A stretch of 64,000 nt of DNA from positions 345,059-409,058 of the forward strand of contig NZ_LFNE01000004.1 of NCBI RefSeq assembly GCF_001045455.1. Reading direction: 5' to 3'. Source of the DNA: Chryseobacterium sp. FH2 (GTDB lineage: Bacteria > Bacteroidota > Bacteroidia > Flavobacteriales > Weeksellaceae). The notes below the pieces were generated by a model. The model was not told the DNA's origin and ran no database searches. It saw only the letters and a list, made by a program, of their open reading frames with translations. Shown here piece after piece: positions 37,503 through 46,785 of the stretch. Every line of letters starts with the position of its first letter. Positions within the stretch are counted from its first letter, which is position 1. A program made the position numbers and the translations under genes.

Positions 37503-39317
37503 ATGAAAAAAACAATAGTAATTTTAAGCTGCATCGTTGCTTCAATTACATTTAATTCATGCAACAGCTTTTTAGATGCTGAAAACCTTTCCAGCGTTTC
37601 AGAAGCACAGCAATTTGACAGCGCATCTGATACGTTCACTGCCTTAGTAGGAGTTTACAGTCAGCTTGCGGGTGATGATGGATATGGGCAGAGATTAGCA
37701 TTAATTTACCCTCATTCCGGTGACGATTTCAGAACTTCCGGGGACTACAACTGTAATGACAGAAGAGGTATTGCCACTTTTGGAGCCTGCCCTACCAATT
37801 CAGAATTAAACAAACCATTTTTAAAATTATATTCAGGAATCGAACGTGCAAATCTTTGTATTAAAAATATTCCTATTTCTCCGGTTTACAAAACAGGTTC
37901 AGATGCTGACAAAAAACTGATGGATCGTTATCTTGGAGAAGCATTAACTTTGAGAGCGCAGTTTTATTATGAGTTAATCAGAAACTGGGGAGATGTCCCT
38001 TTTCAGGATAAACCTTCAGCAGACATGGAAACGATTTACCAGGCTAAAACAGACAGAGATATTATCTATGAAAAAATTTTGGATGATTTAGCACAAGCTG
38101 AAACATTAGTTCCCTGGAGATCAGAAGGCGGAACAACTGCTGCAAGAATATCAAAAGGTGCAGTAAAAGGGCTTAGAGCAAGAATAGCATTGGCAAGAGC
38201 AGGATATTCTTTAAGAAGAAATCCTCAAATCATGGCACAAGGTTCAAACCCACAAAAATATTATCAGATTGCTTATGACGAGTGTAAAGACATCATGAAT
38301 CATTCTGGTGAACATAGCTTAAACCCAAGCTATCAAGCAGTTTTCAAAGCCTTACACAACAATACTCAAGATGCTACCAACGAAATTATTTTCGCAGTAG
38401 GAGCATTCGGAGGAAATGCAAGAACAGACAGTAAAATCGGCTATTACAACGGCCTGAAGCACGATGACAATTCTAACTGGAAAGGTGGTGGCGGCATAAA
38501 TGCGCTTCCTATTTACTTCTACGAATTTTCGAAATATGACTTGAGAAGAGACATGAACGTTGGAATTTTCAAAGTAAATAACGCAAACCAAGCGGAATTA
38601 GTAAATGCAATTTCGTTCACAGATTCTAAATACAGAAAATCTTGGACTAACATCACAGGACCTTCCCAAAACCTTGCGGTTGATTGGCCACTGATTCGTT
38701 TTTCTGATATTTTATTAATGTTTGCAGAAGCGGATAACGAAATTCACGGAGCACCTTCTCAGGAAGCTGTTAACGCTGTTTTGGCGGTGAGAAACAGAGC
38801 ATACACAGGAAACTTAGATCAGGTGGGAACAATTCCTACAGATAAGGTTGGTTTTTTTAATGCTATTGTAAAAGAAAGATTGTTAGAATTAGGTTCTGAA
38901 GGGATCAGAAAATATGATCTTATCCGCTGGAATCTTTTAGCTTCAAAAATAACGGAAACCAGACAAAAACTGACTGATTTCATGAACGGAACGGGAGCTT
39001 ATGCAAACGTTCCATTGAATCTTTATTACAAAAAATCACCTTACGATCCAACGAAAACTGCTCAGCAAAACATTACCGATATTGATATTTATTCAACATC
39101 AAGTGACAAGTCACAGGTATTTTACACCCCTTCTCAGGATGCAACTCCTTCTGGCTACACAAAAATTGCTTGGAGAGCTGCCGTTTTACCAACGTACATT
39201 AGTGATCCTGTGAAAGGTTTTGCACAATATTTCCAACCAAATAAGAGAGAATTATTACCTATTTACAGCGATATTATACAGTCAAACTATAATCTCACGC
39301 AGGATTACGGTTATTAG
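37503..39317 (+). CDS. SusD/RagB-family glycan-binding lipoprotein (homogalacturonan locus)
   Basis: Surface lipoprotein that binds pectic oligosaccharides and closes the SusC channel. The 604-residue protein has a lipobox SITFNSC with Cys20 followed by NSFLD. SusD signs are YSGIERANLCIKNIP near 108, EALTLRAQFYYELIRNWGDVPF near 145, the RFSDILLMFAEADNEIHG segment near 400 and VKERLLELGSEGIRKYDLIRWN near 458. It is 85 residues shorter than the first SusD. A hairpin with a T-run follows at 39344, before the pectinesterase gene. Confidence 0.95.
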   Translation: MKKTIVILSCIVASITFNSCNSFLDAENLSSVSEAQQFDSASDTFTALVGVYSQLAGDDGYGQRLALIYPHSGDDFRTSGDYNCNDRRGIATFGACPTNSELNKPFLKLYSGIERANLCIKNIPISPVYKTGSDADKKLMDRYLGEALTLRAQFYYELIRNWGDVPFQDKPSADMETIYQAKTDRDIIYEKILDDLAQAETLVPWRSEGGTTAARISKGAVKGLRARIALARAGYSLRRNPQIMAQGSNPQKYYQIAYDECKDIMNHSGEHSLNPSYQAVFKALHNNTQDATNEIIFAVGAFGGNARTDSKIGYYNGLKHDDNSNWKGGGGINALPIYFYEFSKYDLRRDMNVGIFKVNNANQAELVNAISFTDSKYRKSWTNITGPSQNLAVDWPLIRFSDILLMFAEADNEIHGAPSQEAVNAVLAVRNRAYTGNLDQVGTIPTDKVGFFNAIVKERLLELGSEGIRKYDLIRWNLLASKITETRQKLTDFMNGTGAYANVPLNLYYKKSPYDPTKTAQQNITDIDIYSTSSDKSQVFYTPSQDATPSGYTKIAWRAAVLPTYISDPVKGFAQYFQPNKRELLPIYSDIIQSNYNLTQDYGY

Positions 39318-39343
39318 ACTAAACAAATTACATTCATATCAAG

Positions 39344-39385
39344 TTAAAATACAGGCTTAGCCTTGAGGTTAAGTCTGTGTTTTAA
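39344..39385 (+). terminator. Hairpin after the second susD (partial terminator)
   Basis: TTAAAATACAGGCTTA pairs with TTAAGTCTGTGTTTTAA when two G-T pairs are allowed, around a short GCCTTGAGG loop; a TTTT tract is inside the right arm. It sits between the susCD pair and ten enzyme genes in the same direction. Such a hairpin could keep SusCD mRNA in excess of enzyme mRNA. Confidence 0.6.
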
Positions 39386-39401
39386 ATCAAATTAAAACTT
39401 T

Positions 39402-40424
39402 ATGAAAACTTCCCTGTTTTATAAAAATTTTAAACTTTTTTCAATCTTAACGATAGTATTGTTAAGTCTTCTTTCTTTTAAAGCTAATAATAAAACAATA
39501 ATAGTTTCCAAAGACGGAAAAGGCAACTTTACCACAGTACAACAAGCTATCGATGCTATTGAAAACGGTTCTTCCTCAAAAACAAAAATTTTAATTAAAG
39601 CAGGAATTTACAAAGAAAAGATTACTGTTCCAGAAACGAAAGGAGCGATTATGCTGGAAGGCGAAAATCCTCAAAATACCATCATCACTTACGATGATTT
39701 TGCATCAAAAAAGAATTCGGAAGGAAAAGATATTGGAACAACAGGTTCTTCAACAGTTTTTATTTATTCAAGTGACTTTACAGCAAAAAATATTTCCTTT
39801 GAAAACAGCTCGGGAAAAGTTGGGCAAGCCGTTGCTGTTTTGACCTCAGGCGACAGGATAATTTTTGAAAACTGCAGATTCTTAGGAAATCAGGATACTT
39901 TATATTTAAAGGGTTCTCAGGATTTAGCTGATAGAACAAAACCTTCAAGAAATTATTTCAAAAACTGCTATATCGAGGGTACAACCGATTATATCTTCGG
40001 AGCCGGAACAGCCGTTTTTGAAAACTGTACCATTTATTCTAAAGAAACAGCAAGCTACGTCACAGCTGCTTCTACTCCACAGGAAAATGAGTTCGGGTTT
40101 GTTTTTATTAATTCAAAAATCATTGGAAACGCTAAAGAAAATTCAGTCTATTTAGGAAGGCCCTGGAGACCTTTTGCCAAAACAGCTTACCTCGATTGTG
40201 AAATTAATTCAACCATAAAACCTGAAGGATGGCACAACTGGAGCAAACCCGATGCTGAAAAGACAACTTTTTATGCAGAATCAAATTCAAAAGGAACAGG
40301 AGCAGATATTTCGAAAAGGGTCTCATGGTCCCACCAACTAACCAAAGAAGAAAGAAAAAAATACACAATAGACAATATTCTCAAAGGAAAAGACAACTGG
40401 AACGTGAAAAAAAGTTTAAAATAA
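39402..40424 (+). CDS. Pectinesterase, carbohydrate esterase family 8 (first copy)
   Basis: Secreted enzyme removing methyl esters from homogalacturonan so that lyases and GH28 can act. The 340-residue protein has an N-terminal hydrophobic signal and a right-handed beta-helix. CE8 catalytic signs are GNQDTLY with Asp165, YIEGTTDYIFG with Asp196, and LGRPWRPF near 248 carrying the substrate-binding Arg and Trp. The N-terminal IVSKDGKGNFTTVQQAID is also typical. A second CE8 lies at 47704. It is the first enzyme gene after the susCD hairpin. Confidence 0.94.
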   Translation: MKTSLFYKNFKLFSILTIVLLSLLSFKANNKTIIVSKDGKGNFTTVQQAIDAIENGSSSKTKILIKAGIYKEKITVPETKGAIMLEGENPQNTIITYDDFASKKNSEGKDIGTTGSSTVFIYSSDFTAKNISFENSSGKVGQAVAVLTSGDRIIFENCRFLGNQDTLYLKGSQDLADRTKPSRNYFKNCYIEGTTDYIFGAGTAVFENCTIYSKETASYVTAASTPQENEFGFVFINSKIIGNAKENSVYLGRPWRPFAKTAYLDCEINSTIKPEGWHNWSKPDAEKTTFYAESNSKGTGADISKRVSWSHQLTKEERKKYTIDNILKGKDNWNVKKSLK

Positions 40425-40463
40425 TTTAAAACGAATCATCAAAAACACCAAAAATTTTCAATC

Positions 40464-41879
40464 ATGAGAAAACACTTCACAGGACTATTCACGATAGGAA
40501 TTTTATGTGGTATTTGCACTTTGGCAACTGCTCAGAATGTCATGAGTTTTCCCGGTGCAGAAGGTTTCGGAAGATACACAACAGGCGGTCGTGGCGGCAA
40601 GGTTTATTTGGTGACTAAACTGACGGATGATGGTTCGGAAGGAACTTTGAGATATGCTTTAAACCAAAAAGGGCCGAGATATATTGTTTTTAAAACAGGT
40701 GGAACTATTTATTTAGAATCACCATTAAAAATAAAAGAAGGCGACGTCACTATTGCCGGACAAACCGCTTCCGGAGATGGAATCACTGTTGCCAATTACG
40801 AAACTTTTGTAGCCGCAGACAATGTGGTTATACGTTACATGCGATTCAGAATGGGCGACCGGAAAAACTTTGAAGGAGATGCCTTAGGAGCAAGATTTAT
40901 AAAAAATCTGATAGTCGACCATTGTTCGATGAGCTGGTCAACGGATGAGACGGTTTCCATTTATGTCAACGAAAATACAACCCTTCAATGGTGTGTGGTT
41001 GCAGAAAGTCTTAGAAATTCCGTCCATCAAAAAGGTGCTCACGGATATGGCGGAATTGCAGGTGGAAAATTTGCAAGTTTTCATCATAATATCTACGCTC
41101 ATCACGACAGCAGAAATCCAAGATTGGGAGAATATGCAGGAAGTAAATTCGCCTTAACGGACCTTACCGATTTTAGAAATAATGTGATTTACAATTGGGG
41201 ACACAATAATATCTACGGAGGAGAAGGAATGAATGTAAATATCGTCAACAATTACTACAAACCGGGTCCTGCAACAAAAACGAAACAAAGAATTGCTGCC
41301 ATCGATAAAAATGAAAAGCCGGAAACAGAAGTTTATAATATCTGGGGAAAATATTATATCAACGGAAATGTGATAGAAGGAAGTCCGGAAGTTACAAAAG
41401 ACAACTGGACGAAAGGTGTTTTTGCACAAATGAAGCCGTCTTACAATTTGACGGATAAAGATAAAAATTCCATAAAAATCAATCAGCCACACGATATTCA
41501 GAATAATGTGAAAACTCAGACCGCAAAAGAAGCTTATGAGAAAACTTTACAGATTGGAGGAGCAAGTCTGGTAAGAGATGCGGTGGATTTGCATGTATTA
41601 AAAGACATCAAAAACGGAAATTACACCTACCAAGGCTCTAAAGGAAGCACAAACGGAATCATTGATTCACAAAAAGATGTCGGCGGATTTCCGGATTTAA
41701 AGCCAGGAAAACCACTACCCGATTCAGATAACGACGGAATGCCCGATGAATGGGAAATTAAAAATAAATTAAGCCCCAAAATGGCCAACGCCAATGGAAG
41801 GGATTTAGATAAAAACTACGATAATATTGAAGTTTATTTTAATGATATTGTAAAGAAAATAACCGAAGAACAAAAATAA
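40464..41879 (+). CDS. Pectate lyase, polysaccharide lyase family 1
   Basis: Secreted lyase cutting de-esterified homogalacturonan, giving unsaturated oligogalacturonides for GH105. The 471-residue protein has a signal peptide ending near TAQ, then the Bacteroidota PL1 pattern MSFPGAEGFGRYTTGGRGGKVYLV, YIVFKTGGTIYLESPLKI, IAGQTASGDGITV, RYMRFRMGD, LIVDHCSMSWSTDETV and SFHHNIYAHHDSRNPRL with the catalytic-region Arg. The tail has a calcium-loop-like DSDNDGMPDEWE near 420. Length matches PL1_2-type enzymes with this tail. It lies 39 bp after the pectinesterase. Confidence 0.93.
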   Translation: MRKHFTGLFTIGILCGICTLATAQNVMSFPGAEGFGRYTTGGRGGKVYLVTKLTDDGSEGTLRYALNQKGPRYIVFKTGGTIYLESPLKIKEGDVTIAGQTASGDGITVANYETFVAADNVVIRYMRFRMGDRKNFEGDALGARFIKNLIVDHCSMSWSTDETVSIYVNENTTLQWCVVAESLRNSVHQKGAHGYGGIAGGKFASFHHNIYAHHDSRNPRLGEYAGSKFALTDLTDFRNNVIYNWGHNNIYGGEGMNVNIVNNYYKPGPATKTKQRIAAIDKNEKPETEVYNIWGKYYINGNVIEGSPEVTKDNWTKGVFAQMKPSYNLTDKDKNSIKINQPHDIQNNVKTQTAKEAYEKTLQIGGASLVRDAVDLHVLKDIKNGNYTYQGSKGSTNGIIDSQKDVGGFPDLKPGKPLPDSDNDGMPDEWEIKNKLSPKMANANGRDLDKNYDNIEVYFNDIVKKITEEQK

Positions 41880-41939
41880 TAACCATGAAAATTCTTTGTT
41901 AAATTCGGTAAAAAATAATCAACTTTAAAGTTTAGAATT

Positions 41940-43196
41940 ATGAATTTCGTTAACAAAAACATAAAAGCATACGCTGTTGCAATTTTAGGTTCAGGAATGT
42001 TCTTAGCGTGTGCTCAAACTAAATCTGTAGTATCAAAACCTGCAACAGAAAATTCAAAATCAGGAAAAATAGTTCCTACCAACCTAAAATGGTCGGAAAG
42101 AATGCTGCTTTCCGAAATGCACCGTTTCCCGGAATCCTGGATGCTCGATTTCAGCAAAAGTACAAAATGGACCTATCCGTCAGCAATTGTTTTAGAAGGA
42201 GCCGAGCAACTGTACGCAAAAACAGGAAAAAAAGAATATTACGTCTACATCAGCGACTTTGGTAAAAAGCTGGTAAAAGAAGACGGCAGCATCCTGACCT
42301 ACGAATTAGATAAATACAACATTGACCTTTTAAATAGTGGAAATGTTCTTCTTTATCTTTATGAAAAAGAAAAAAAAGAAAAATATTTAAAGGCATTAAA
42401 AATGCTTCGTACGCAAATTGAGGGGCAGCCAAGAACATCAGAAGGCGGTTTCTGGCATAAGAAAATCTATCCAAACCAGATGTGGCTGGACGGTTTGTAC
42501 ATGGGACAGCCATTCTATGCACATTACACCAAAGATTTTTCAAAAGGCACAGAAGCTATAAAGGCGTATGATGATATTGTTTTGCAGTTTGATTTAATTC
42601 AGAAACATCTGGTTGACAAAAAAACAGGATTACTGTACCACGCCTGGGACGAAAGTAAAGAACAGGCTTGGGCAAATAAAGAAACAGGACAATCTCCCAA
42701 TTTCTGGGGAAGAGCCATGGGCTGGTACGGAATGGCAATGGTAGATGTTTTAGATTTTTTACCTAAAGATCATCCCGGAAGAGCGAAACTGATTTCATAC
42801 CTAAAATCTTATACCGATGCTGTCATCAAAGTTCAGGATAAAGAAAACGGACTTTGGTATCAGGTTTTAGATAAGGCAGGAGAAAAAGGAAATTACACGG
42901 AAGCTACGGCTTCATCAATGTTCGTTTACACAATCATAAAATCTGTAAACAACGGCTATCTTCCAAAATCTTATAAAACTTATGCTAAAAAAGGCTACGA
43001 CGGAATCATCAAAAACCTTATTTCTGTAGACGAAAACGGAGTAGTAAATTTAAATAAATGCTGTGCAGTGGCAGGTTTAGGAGGAAAACCTTACAGAGAT
43101 GGTTCTTATGAATATTATGTGAATGAAGAAATTCGTTCAAATGATGCAAAAGGCACAGGACCATTCATTTTGGCGAGTTTAGAATTTGAAAAATAG
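41940..43196 (+). CDS. GH105/GH88-family unsaturated galacturonyl hydrolase, lipoprotein
   Basis: Removes the terminal unsaturated galacturonyl unit from lyase products, giving 4-deoxy-5-keto uronate for KdgF and KduI. The 418-residue protein has a lipobox MFLAC with Cys24. Family signs are WMLDFSKSTKWTYPSAIVLEG, GGFWHKKIYPNQMWLDGLYMGQPFYAHY with the likely catalytic Asp, FWGRAMGWYGMAMVDVL, and ENGLWYQVLDKAGEKGNYTEATAS. It is clearly diverged from the GH105 at 12042 (WLDGLYMGQP versus WIDALQMGMP), fitting a homogalacturonan-side role. The context is between PL1 and GH43. Confidence 0.92.
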   Translation: MNFVNKNIKAYAVAILGSGMFLACAQTKSVVSKPATENSKSGKIVPTNLKWSERMLLSEMHRFPESWMLDFSKSTKWTYPSAIVLEGAEQLYAKTGKKEYYVYISDFGKKLVKEDGSILTYELDKYNIDLLNSGNVLLYLYEKEKKEKYLKALKMLRTQIEGQPRTSEGGFWHKKIYPNQMWLDGLYMGQPFYAHYTKDFSKGTEAIKAYDDIVLQFDLIQKHLVDKKTGLLYHAWDESKEQAWANKETGQSPNFWGRAMGWYGMAMVDVLDFLPKDHPGRAKLISYLKSYTDAVIKVQDKENGLWYQVLDKAGEKGNYTEATASSMFVYTIIKSVNNGYLPKSYKTYAKKGYDGIIKNLISVDENGVVNLNKCCAVAGLGGKPYRDGSYEYYVNEEIRSNDAKGTGPFILASLEFEK

Positions 43197-43301
43197 TTAA
43201 TAAACATTCAGCCTTTGCTACCTTAAAAATCAACAGCATTAATTTAAAAAAATCTTTGCGCTCTTTGCATTAAAAATCTAATACAGATTAAAAATCTGAT
43301 T

Positions 43302-44945
43302 ATGAGAACAAAAAAAATTTTAAATATATTTTCAATCACAATTTTTTCTATTGCATCAAATTATTTGAGCGCCCAAGAAAAAAACTATGTTTCCGAAGTC
43401 TGGACTGCCGATCAGGGAAAAAATTATAGAAATCCTATTCTGTACGCAGATTATTCGGATCCGGATGCCATTCGTGTGGGTGAAGATTATTATATGACGG
43501 CTTCAAGCTTCAATGAAGCTCCGGGATTACCGATTCTTCACTCAAAAGATATGGTGAATTGGAAATTGGTGAATCATGCACTTCCAGACGTTCTTCCAAA
43601 CGAACATTTTTCGACTCCAAAAAGAGGTGACGGAGTTTGGGCACCAAGCATCAGATTTCATAAAGGTGAATTCTACATTTACTGGGGTGACCCTGATTTT
43701 GGAATTTATATGGTAAAAACCAAAGATCCTCTCGGAAAATGGGAAAAACCTGTTTTGGTGATGGAAGGAAAAGGTTTAATCGATTCTTGCCCGTTTTGGG
43801 ACGAAGACGGAAATGCCTATTTAATTCATGGCTGGGCAGGAAGCCGTGCCGGAGTGAAAAGTATTTTGACAATCAATAAAATGAATACTGAAGGAACGAA
43901 AGTTTTGGATAAAGGTATTCACGTTTTCGATGGTCACGATGCACATCCAACCGTTGAGGGGCCGAAAATATATAAAAGAAATGGCTATTATTACATTTTT
44001 GCACCGGCAGGTGGTGTTGCTACAGGTTGGCAATTGGTGTTAAGATCGAAAAATATTTACGGTCCTTACGAAGAAAAAGTGGTACTGGAACAAGGTTCAA
44101 CAAAAATAAACGGACCTCACCAGGGAGCTTGGGTAGATACGCCTTCCGGTGAAGATTGGTTTTACCATTTTCAGGATGTGGATGCAGGCGGAAGAATTGT
44201 TCATTTACAGCCGATGAAATGGGACAAAGACTGGCCAATTATCGGAATCGACAATAATAAAAACGGAATCGGTGAACCGGTTTTAACCTATAAAAAACCA
44301 AATGTTGGACAAACTTATCCTGTCATTACCCCCCCTGAAACGGATGAATTTGACGGTGAAAAATTAGGTTTGCAATGGCAATGGAGTGCCAATGAAAATA
44401 TCATCTGGTCTTCCAAACTTCCCGGACAAAAATTTTTGAGATTATTCTCAATAAAAGTTCCTGAAGGGGAAAAAAATCTTTGGAACGTTCCTAATTTATT
44501 AACCCAAAAATTCCCGGCTCCGAATTTTGCAGCTTCAACAAAAGTTAAATTAACTCCCGAAGAGGCCAAAGAAGGAAAAACCGCAGGTCTTTTAGTGATG
44601 GGATTAAACCATGAATCCATTGTGATTACAAATAAACCTGACGGATTTTATTTACAATTAAGAAGAGCTGAAAAGGCAGATAAAGATGGTGAAGAAAAGA
44701 TTTTATTTGAAACAAAATTAAAGGGAAATGAAGCCTATTTAAAAGTAAATGTCACCGAACCGAATGGTTTATGTCAGTTCAGTTACAGTGAAAACGGGAA
44801 AAATTTCACAAAAGCAGGTGACTTTTTTCAGGCAAAACCAGGAAAATGGATTGGTGCTAAAGTAGGTTTATACAGCATAAGTACAGCAAAAGCACCTCGT
44901 GGCGGATATGCGGATTTTGATTGGTTTAGAATTACTAAAAATTAA
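43302..44945 (+). CDS. Glycoside hydrolase family 43 with C-terminal beta-sandwich domain
   Basis: Secreted exo-type hydrolase, probably an arabinofuranosidase or xylosidase trimming pectin side chains. The 547-residue protein has a signal peptide ending near LSAQ and a five-bladed propeller: ILYADYSDPDAIRVGEDYYM carries the general base Asp, LIDSCPFWDEDGNAYLIHG the pKa-setting Asp, and AHPTVEGPKIYKRNGYYYIF the acid Glu. From about residue 345 a second beta-sandwich domain (DEFDGEKLGLQWQWSAN) follows, as in xylosidase-type GH43. It may be the only side-chain enzyme in the homogalacturonan cluster, hinting at xylogalacturonan or arabinan use; substrate is not resolved. Confidence 0.9.
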   Translation: MRTKKILNIFSITIFSIASNYLSAQEKNYVSEVWTADQGKNYRNPILYADYSDPDAIRVGEDYYMTASSFNEAPGLPILHSKDMVNWKLVNHALPDVLPNEHFSTPKRGDGVWAPSIRFHKGEFYIYWGDPDFGIYMVKTKDPLGKWEKPVLVMEGKGLIDSCPFWDEDGNAYLIHGWAGSRAGVKSILTINKMNTEGTKVLDKGIHVFDGHDAHPTVEGPKIYKRNGYYYIFAPAGGVATGWQLVLRSKNIYGPYEEKVVLEQGSTKINGPHQGAWVDTPSGEDWFYHFQDVDAGGRIVHLQPMKWDKDWPIIGIDNNKNGIGEPVLTYKKPNVGQTYPVITPPETDEFDGEKLGLQWQWSANENIIWSSKLPGQKFLRLFSIKVPEGEKNLWNVPNLLTQKFPAPNFAASTKVKLTPEEAKEGKTAGLLVMGLNHESIVITNKPDGFYLQLRRAEKADKDGEEKILFETKLKGNEAYLKVNVTEPNGLCQFSYSENGKNFTKAGDFFQAKPGKWIGAKVGLYSISTAKAPRGGYADFDWFRITKN

Positions 44946-44971
44946 AAAATAACTAAAATTCAAAAAAATTA

Positions 44972-46639
44972 ATGAAGAAGTCTCTCAAAGTTATCGGTTT
45001 AGTAAGTACAATTATGTTTTCAGGGCACATGTATGCTCAGAATCTGGATATTTATAAAAATATTGAGTTTAAAATGCCTCAGGTTGCAGAAACATCTTTT
45101 GCGGCGAACACGGTTTCCATTACACAATATGGTGGCGTTGCAGGCGGAAATGTAAAAAATACAGAAGCTTTCAAAAAAGCAATAGAAGATCTTAGTAAAA
45201 AAGGTGGCGGTCAACTGATTGTTCCTCGTGGAATGTGGTTGACAGGCCCAATTGAATTAAAAAGCAATATTAATCTTCACGTAGAAGAAGGTGCTTTCAT
45301 CATTTTCAGTAAAGATAAAAACGATTATCCTTTGGTTGACGTAAGTTTTGAAGGGTTAAACACTGTTCGTTGCCAATCTCCGATTTCCGCAAAAAATGCA
45401 ACCAATATTGCTATCACAGGAAAAGGTGTGATTGACGGTAGTGGTGATGTGTGGAGAGCCATCAAAAAAAGTAAAGTTTCAGAATCTGAATGGAAAGAAA
45501 TTGTAAAATCCGGCGGAATTTTATCTTCTGACGGTAAAAACTGGTATCCGTCAGAAAGCTATAAAAAAGGATTTGAAAGCAGTTCAAACTTTAATGTTCC
45601 TGATAAAATTTCTAAAGAAGATCTGACAACCGTAAAAGATTTTCTGCGTCCGGTAATGGTAAGCCTGGTAGGCTGTGACAAAGTTTTGTTAGATGGCCCC
45701 ACTTTCCAGAATTCACCAGCCTGGAATCTTCATCCGCTGATGTGTTCTAACGTTATTTTAAGAAATCTTACTGTTAGAAATCCTTGGTTTTCTCAAAACG
45801 GTGACGGTATAGATTTGGAATCTTGTAAAAACGTTTTGATTTATGATAATACTTTCGATGTTGGTGATGATGCAATTTGTATTAAGTCAGGGAAAGATAA
45901 AGACGGAAGAAAAAGGGCAATGCCTACCGAAAACGTCATCATTAAAAATAATGTCGTGTATCACGGTCACGGAGGTTTTGTCATAGGAAGCGAAATGTCC
46001 GGCGGAGCAAGAAATATTCATGTTTCAGACTGTACTTTCATCGGAACGGATATTGGTCTCCGCTTCAAAACAACCCGTGGAAGGGGCGGAATTGTTGAAA
46101 ACATTTACATTAAAAATATTGATATGATTAATATTCCAACGCAAGTAATTGGATTCAATATGTTTTATGAAGGAGCTTCACCCGTGTTGGAAGACGGACA
46201 GAAACAAGAAGGTAATAAAACACCTGAAAAGATGTATCAGGTAACAGAAGAAACACCTATTTTCAGAAATATTTTCTTTAAAAACATCACCGCAGTTAAT
46301 TCTTATGAAGCAATTACGTTGTTCGGGCTAGCCGAAATGAATCTTAAAAATATTGTGATTGAAGATTCTCAGTTTGACACGAAAAAAGCTTTGACAATCG
46401 TAGATGCAGACGGAATCCAATTAAAAAATGTAAAGCTGAAATATGCTGAAGGAACGGGAGCAACAATTTACAACAGTAAAAATATCAATCTCTCATCAGT
46501 AAAATTCGAATCTGCAAACAAGCCCTTTGTGAAAGTTTTAGGAAATAAAACGGGAGCAGTATTGTTGCCGAAAGAAACCATATCTGATAAAAGTTTGCTT
46601 TCTATCGGGACGGACGTAGCTAAAAATGCGGTTAAATAA
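44972..46639 (+). CDS. Glycoside hydrolase family 28, exo-polygalacturonase-like
   Basis: Secreted beta-helix enzyme releasing galacturonate from de-esterified homogalacturonan. The 555-residue protein has a signal peptide ending near MYAQ. GH28 catalytic signs are complete: NPWFSQNGDGIDLESC (Asp278 and Asp281), DVGDDAICIKSGKD (Asp299 and Asp300), GHGGFVIGSEMSGG (His332 region) and RFKTTRGRGGIVENI near 367. The long SYKKGFESSSNFNVP insertion near 195 and overall length resemble the exo-acting branch of the family. It follows GH43 after 26 bp, and repeat copy D follows it. Confidence 0.94.
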   Translation: MKKSLKVIGLVSTIMFSGHMYAQNLDIYKNIEFKMPQVAETSFAANTVSITQYGGVAGGNVKNTEAFKKAIEDLSKKGGGQLIVPRGMWLTGPIELKSNINLHVEEGAFIIFSKDKNDYPLVDVSFEGLNTVRCQSPISAKNATNIAITGKGVIDGSGDVWRAIKKSKVSESEWKEIVKSGGILSSDGKNWYPSESYKKGFESSSNFNVPDKISKEDLTTVKDFLRPVMVSLVGCDKVLLDGPTFQNSPAWNLHPLMCSNVILRNLTVRNPWFSQNGDGIDLESCKNVLIYDNTFDVGDDAICIKSGKDKDGRKRAMPTENVIIKNNVVYHGHGGFVIGSEMSGGARNIHVSDCTFIGTDIGLRFKTTRGRGGIVENIYIKNIDMINIPTQVIGFNMFYEGASPVLEDGQKQEGNKTPEKMYQVTEETPIFRNIFFKNITAVNSYEAITLFGLAEMNLKNIVIEDSQFDTKKALTIVDADGIQLKNVKLKYAEGTGATIYNSKNINLSSVKFESANKPFVKVLGNKTGAVLLPKETISDKSLLSIGTDVAKNAVK

Positions 46640-46654
46640 TGTATCAATTATTTA

Positions 46655-46763
46655 AACCATTAAGGTAGATCAGGTTGTTAAGAAATATTTAAGCTGCTTT
46701 GCTTTATGATAAATCAGAATGATTTTCTTAATTAGCTTAACTTCTTAAATCATCTTAATGGTT
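46655..46763. repeat. Long imperfect inverted repeat, CCATTAAGG family, copy D
   Basis: AACCATTAAG at 46655 is the exact inverse of CTTAATGGTT at 46754, and inner parts (GTTAAGAAATATTTAAGC versus GCTTAACTTCTTAAAT) also pair. It is the best-formed copy of the family, between the GH28 and an esterase gene in the same direction. Confidence 0.75.
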
Positions 46764-46785
46764 CAAGACTTAAAAATTTGATAAC

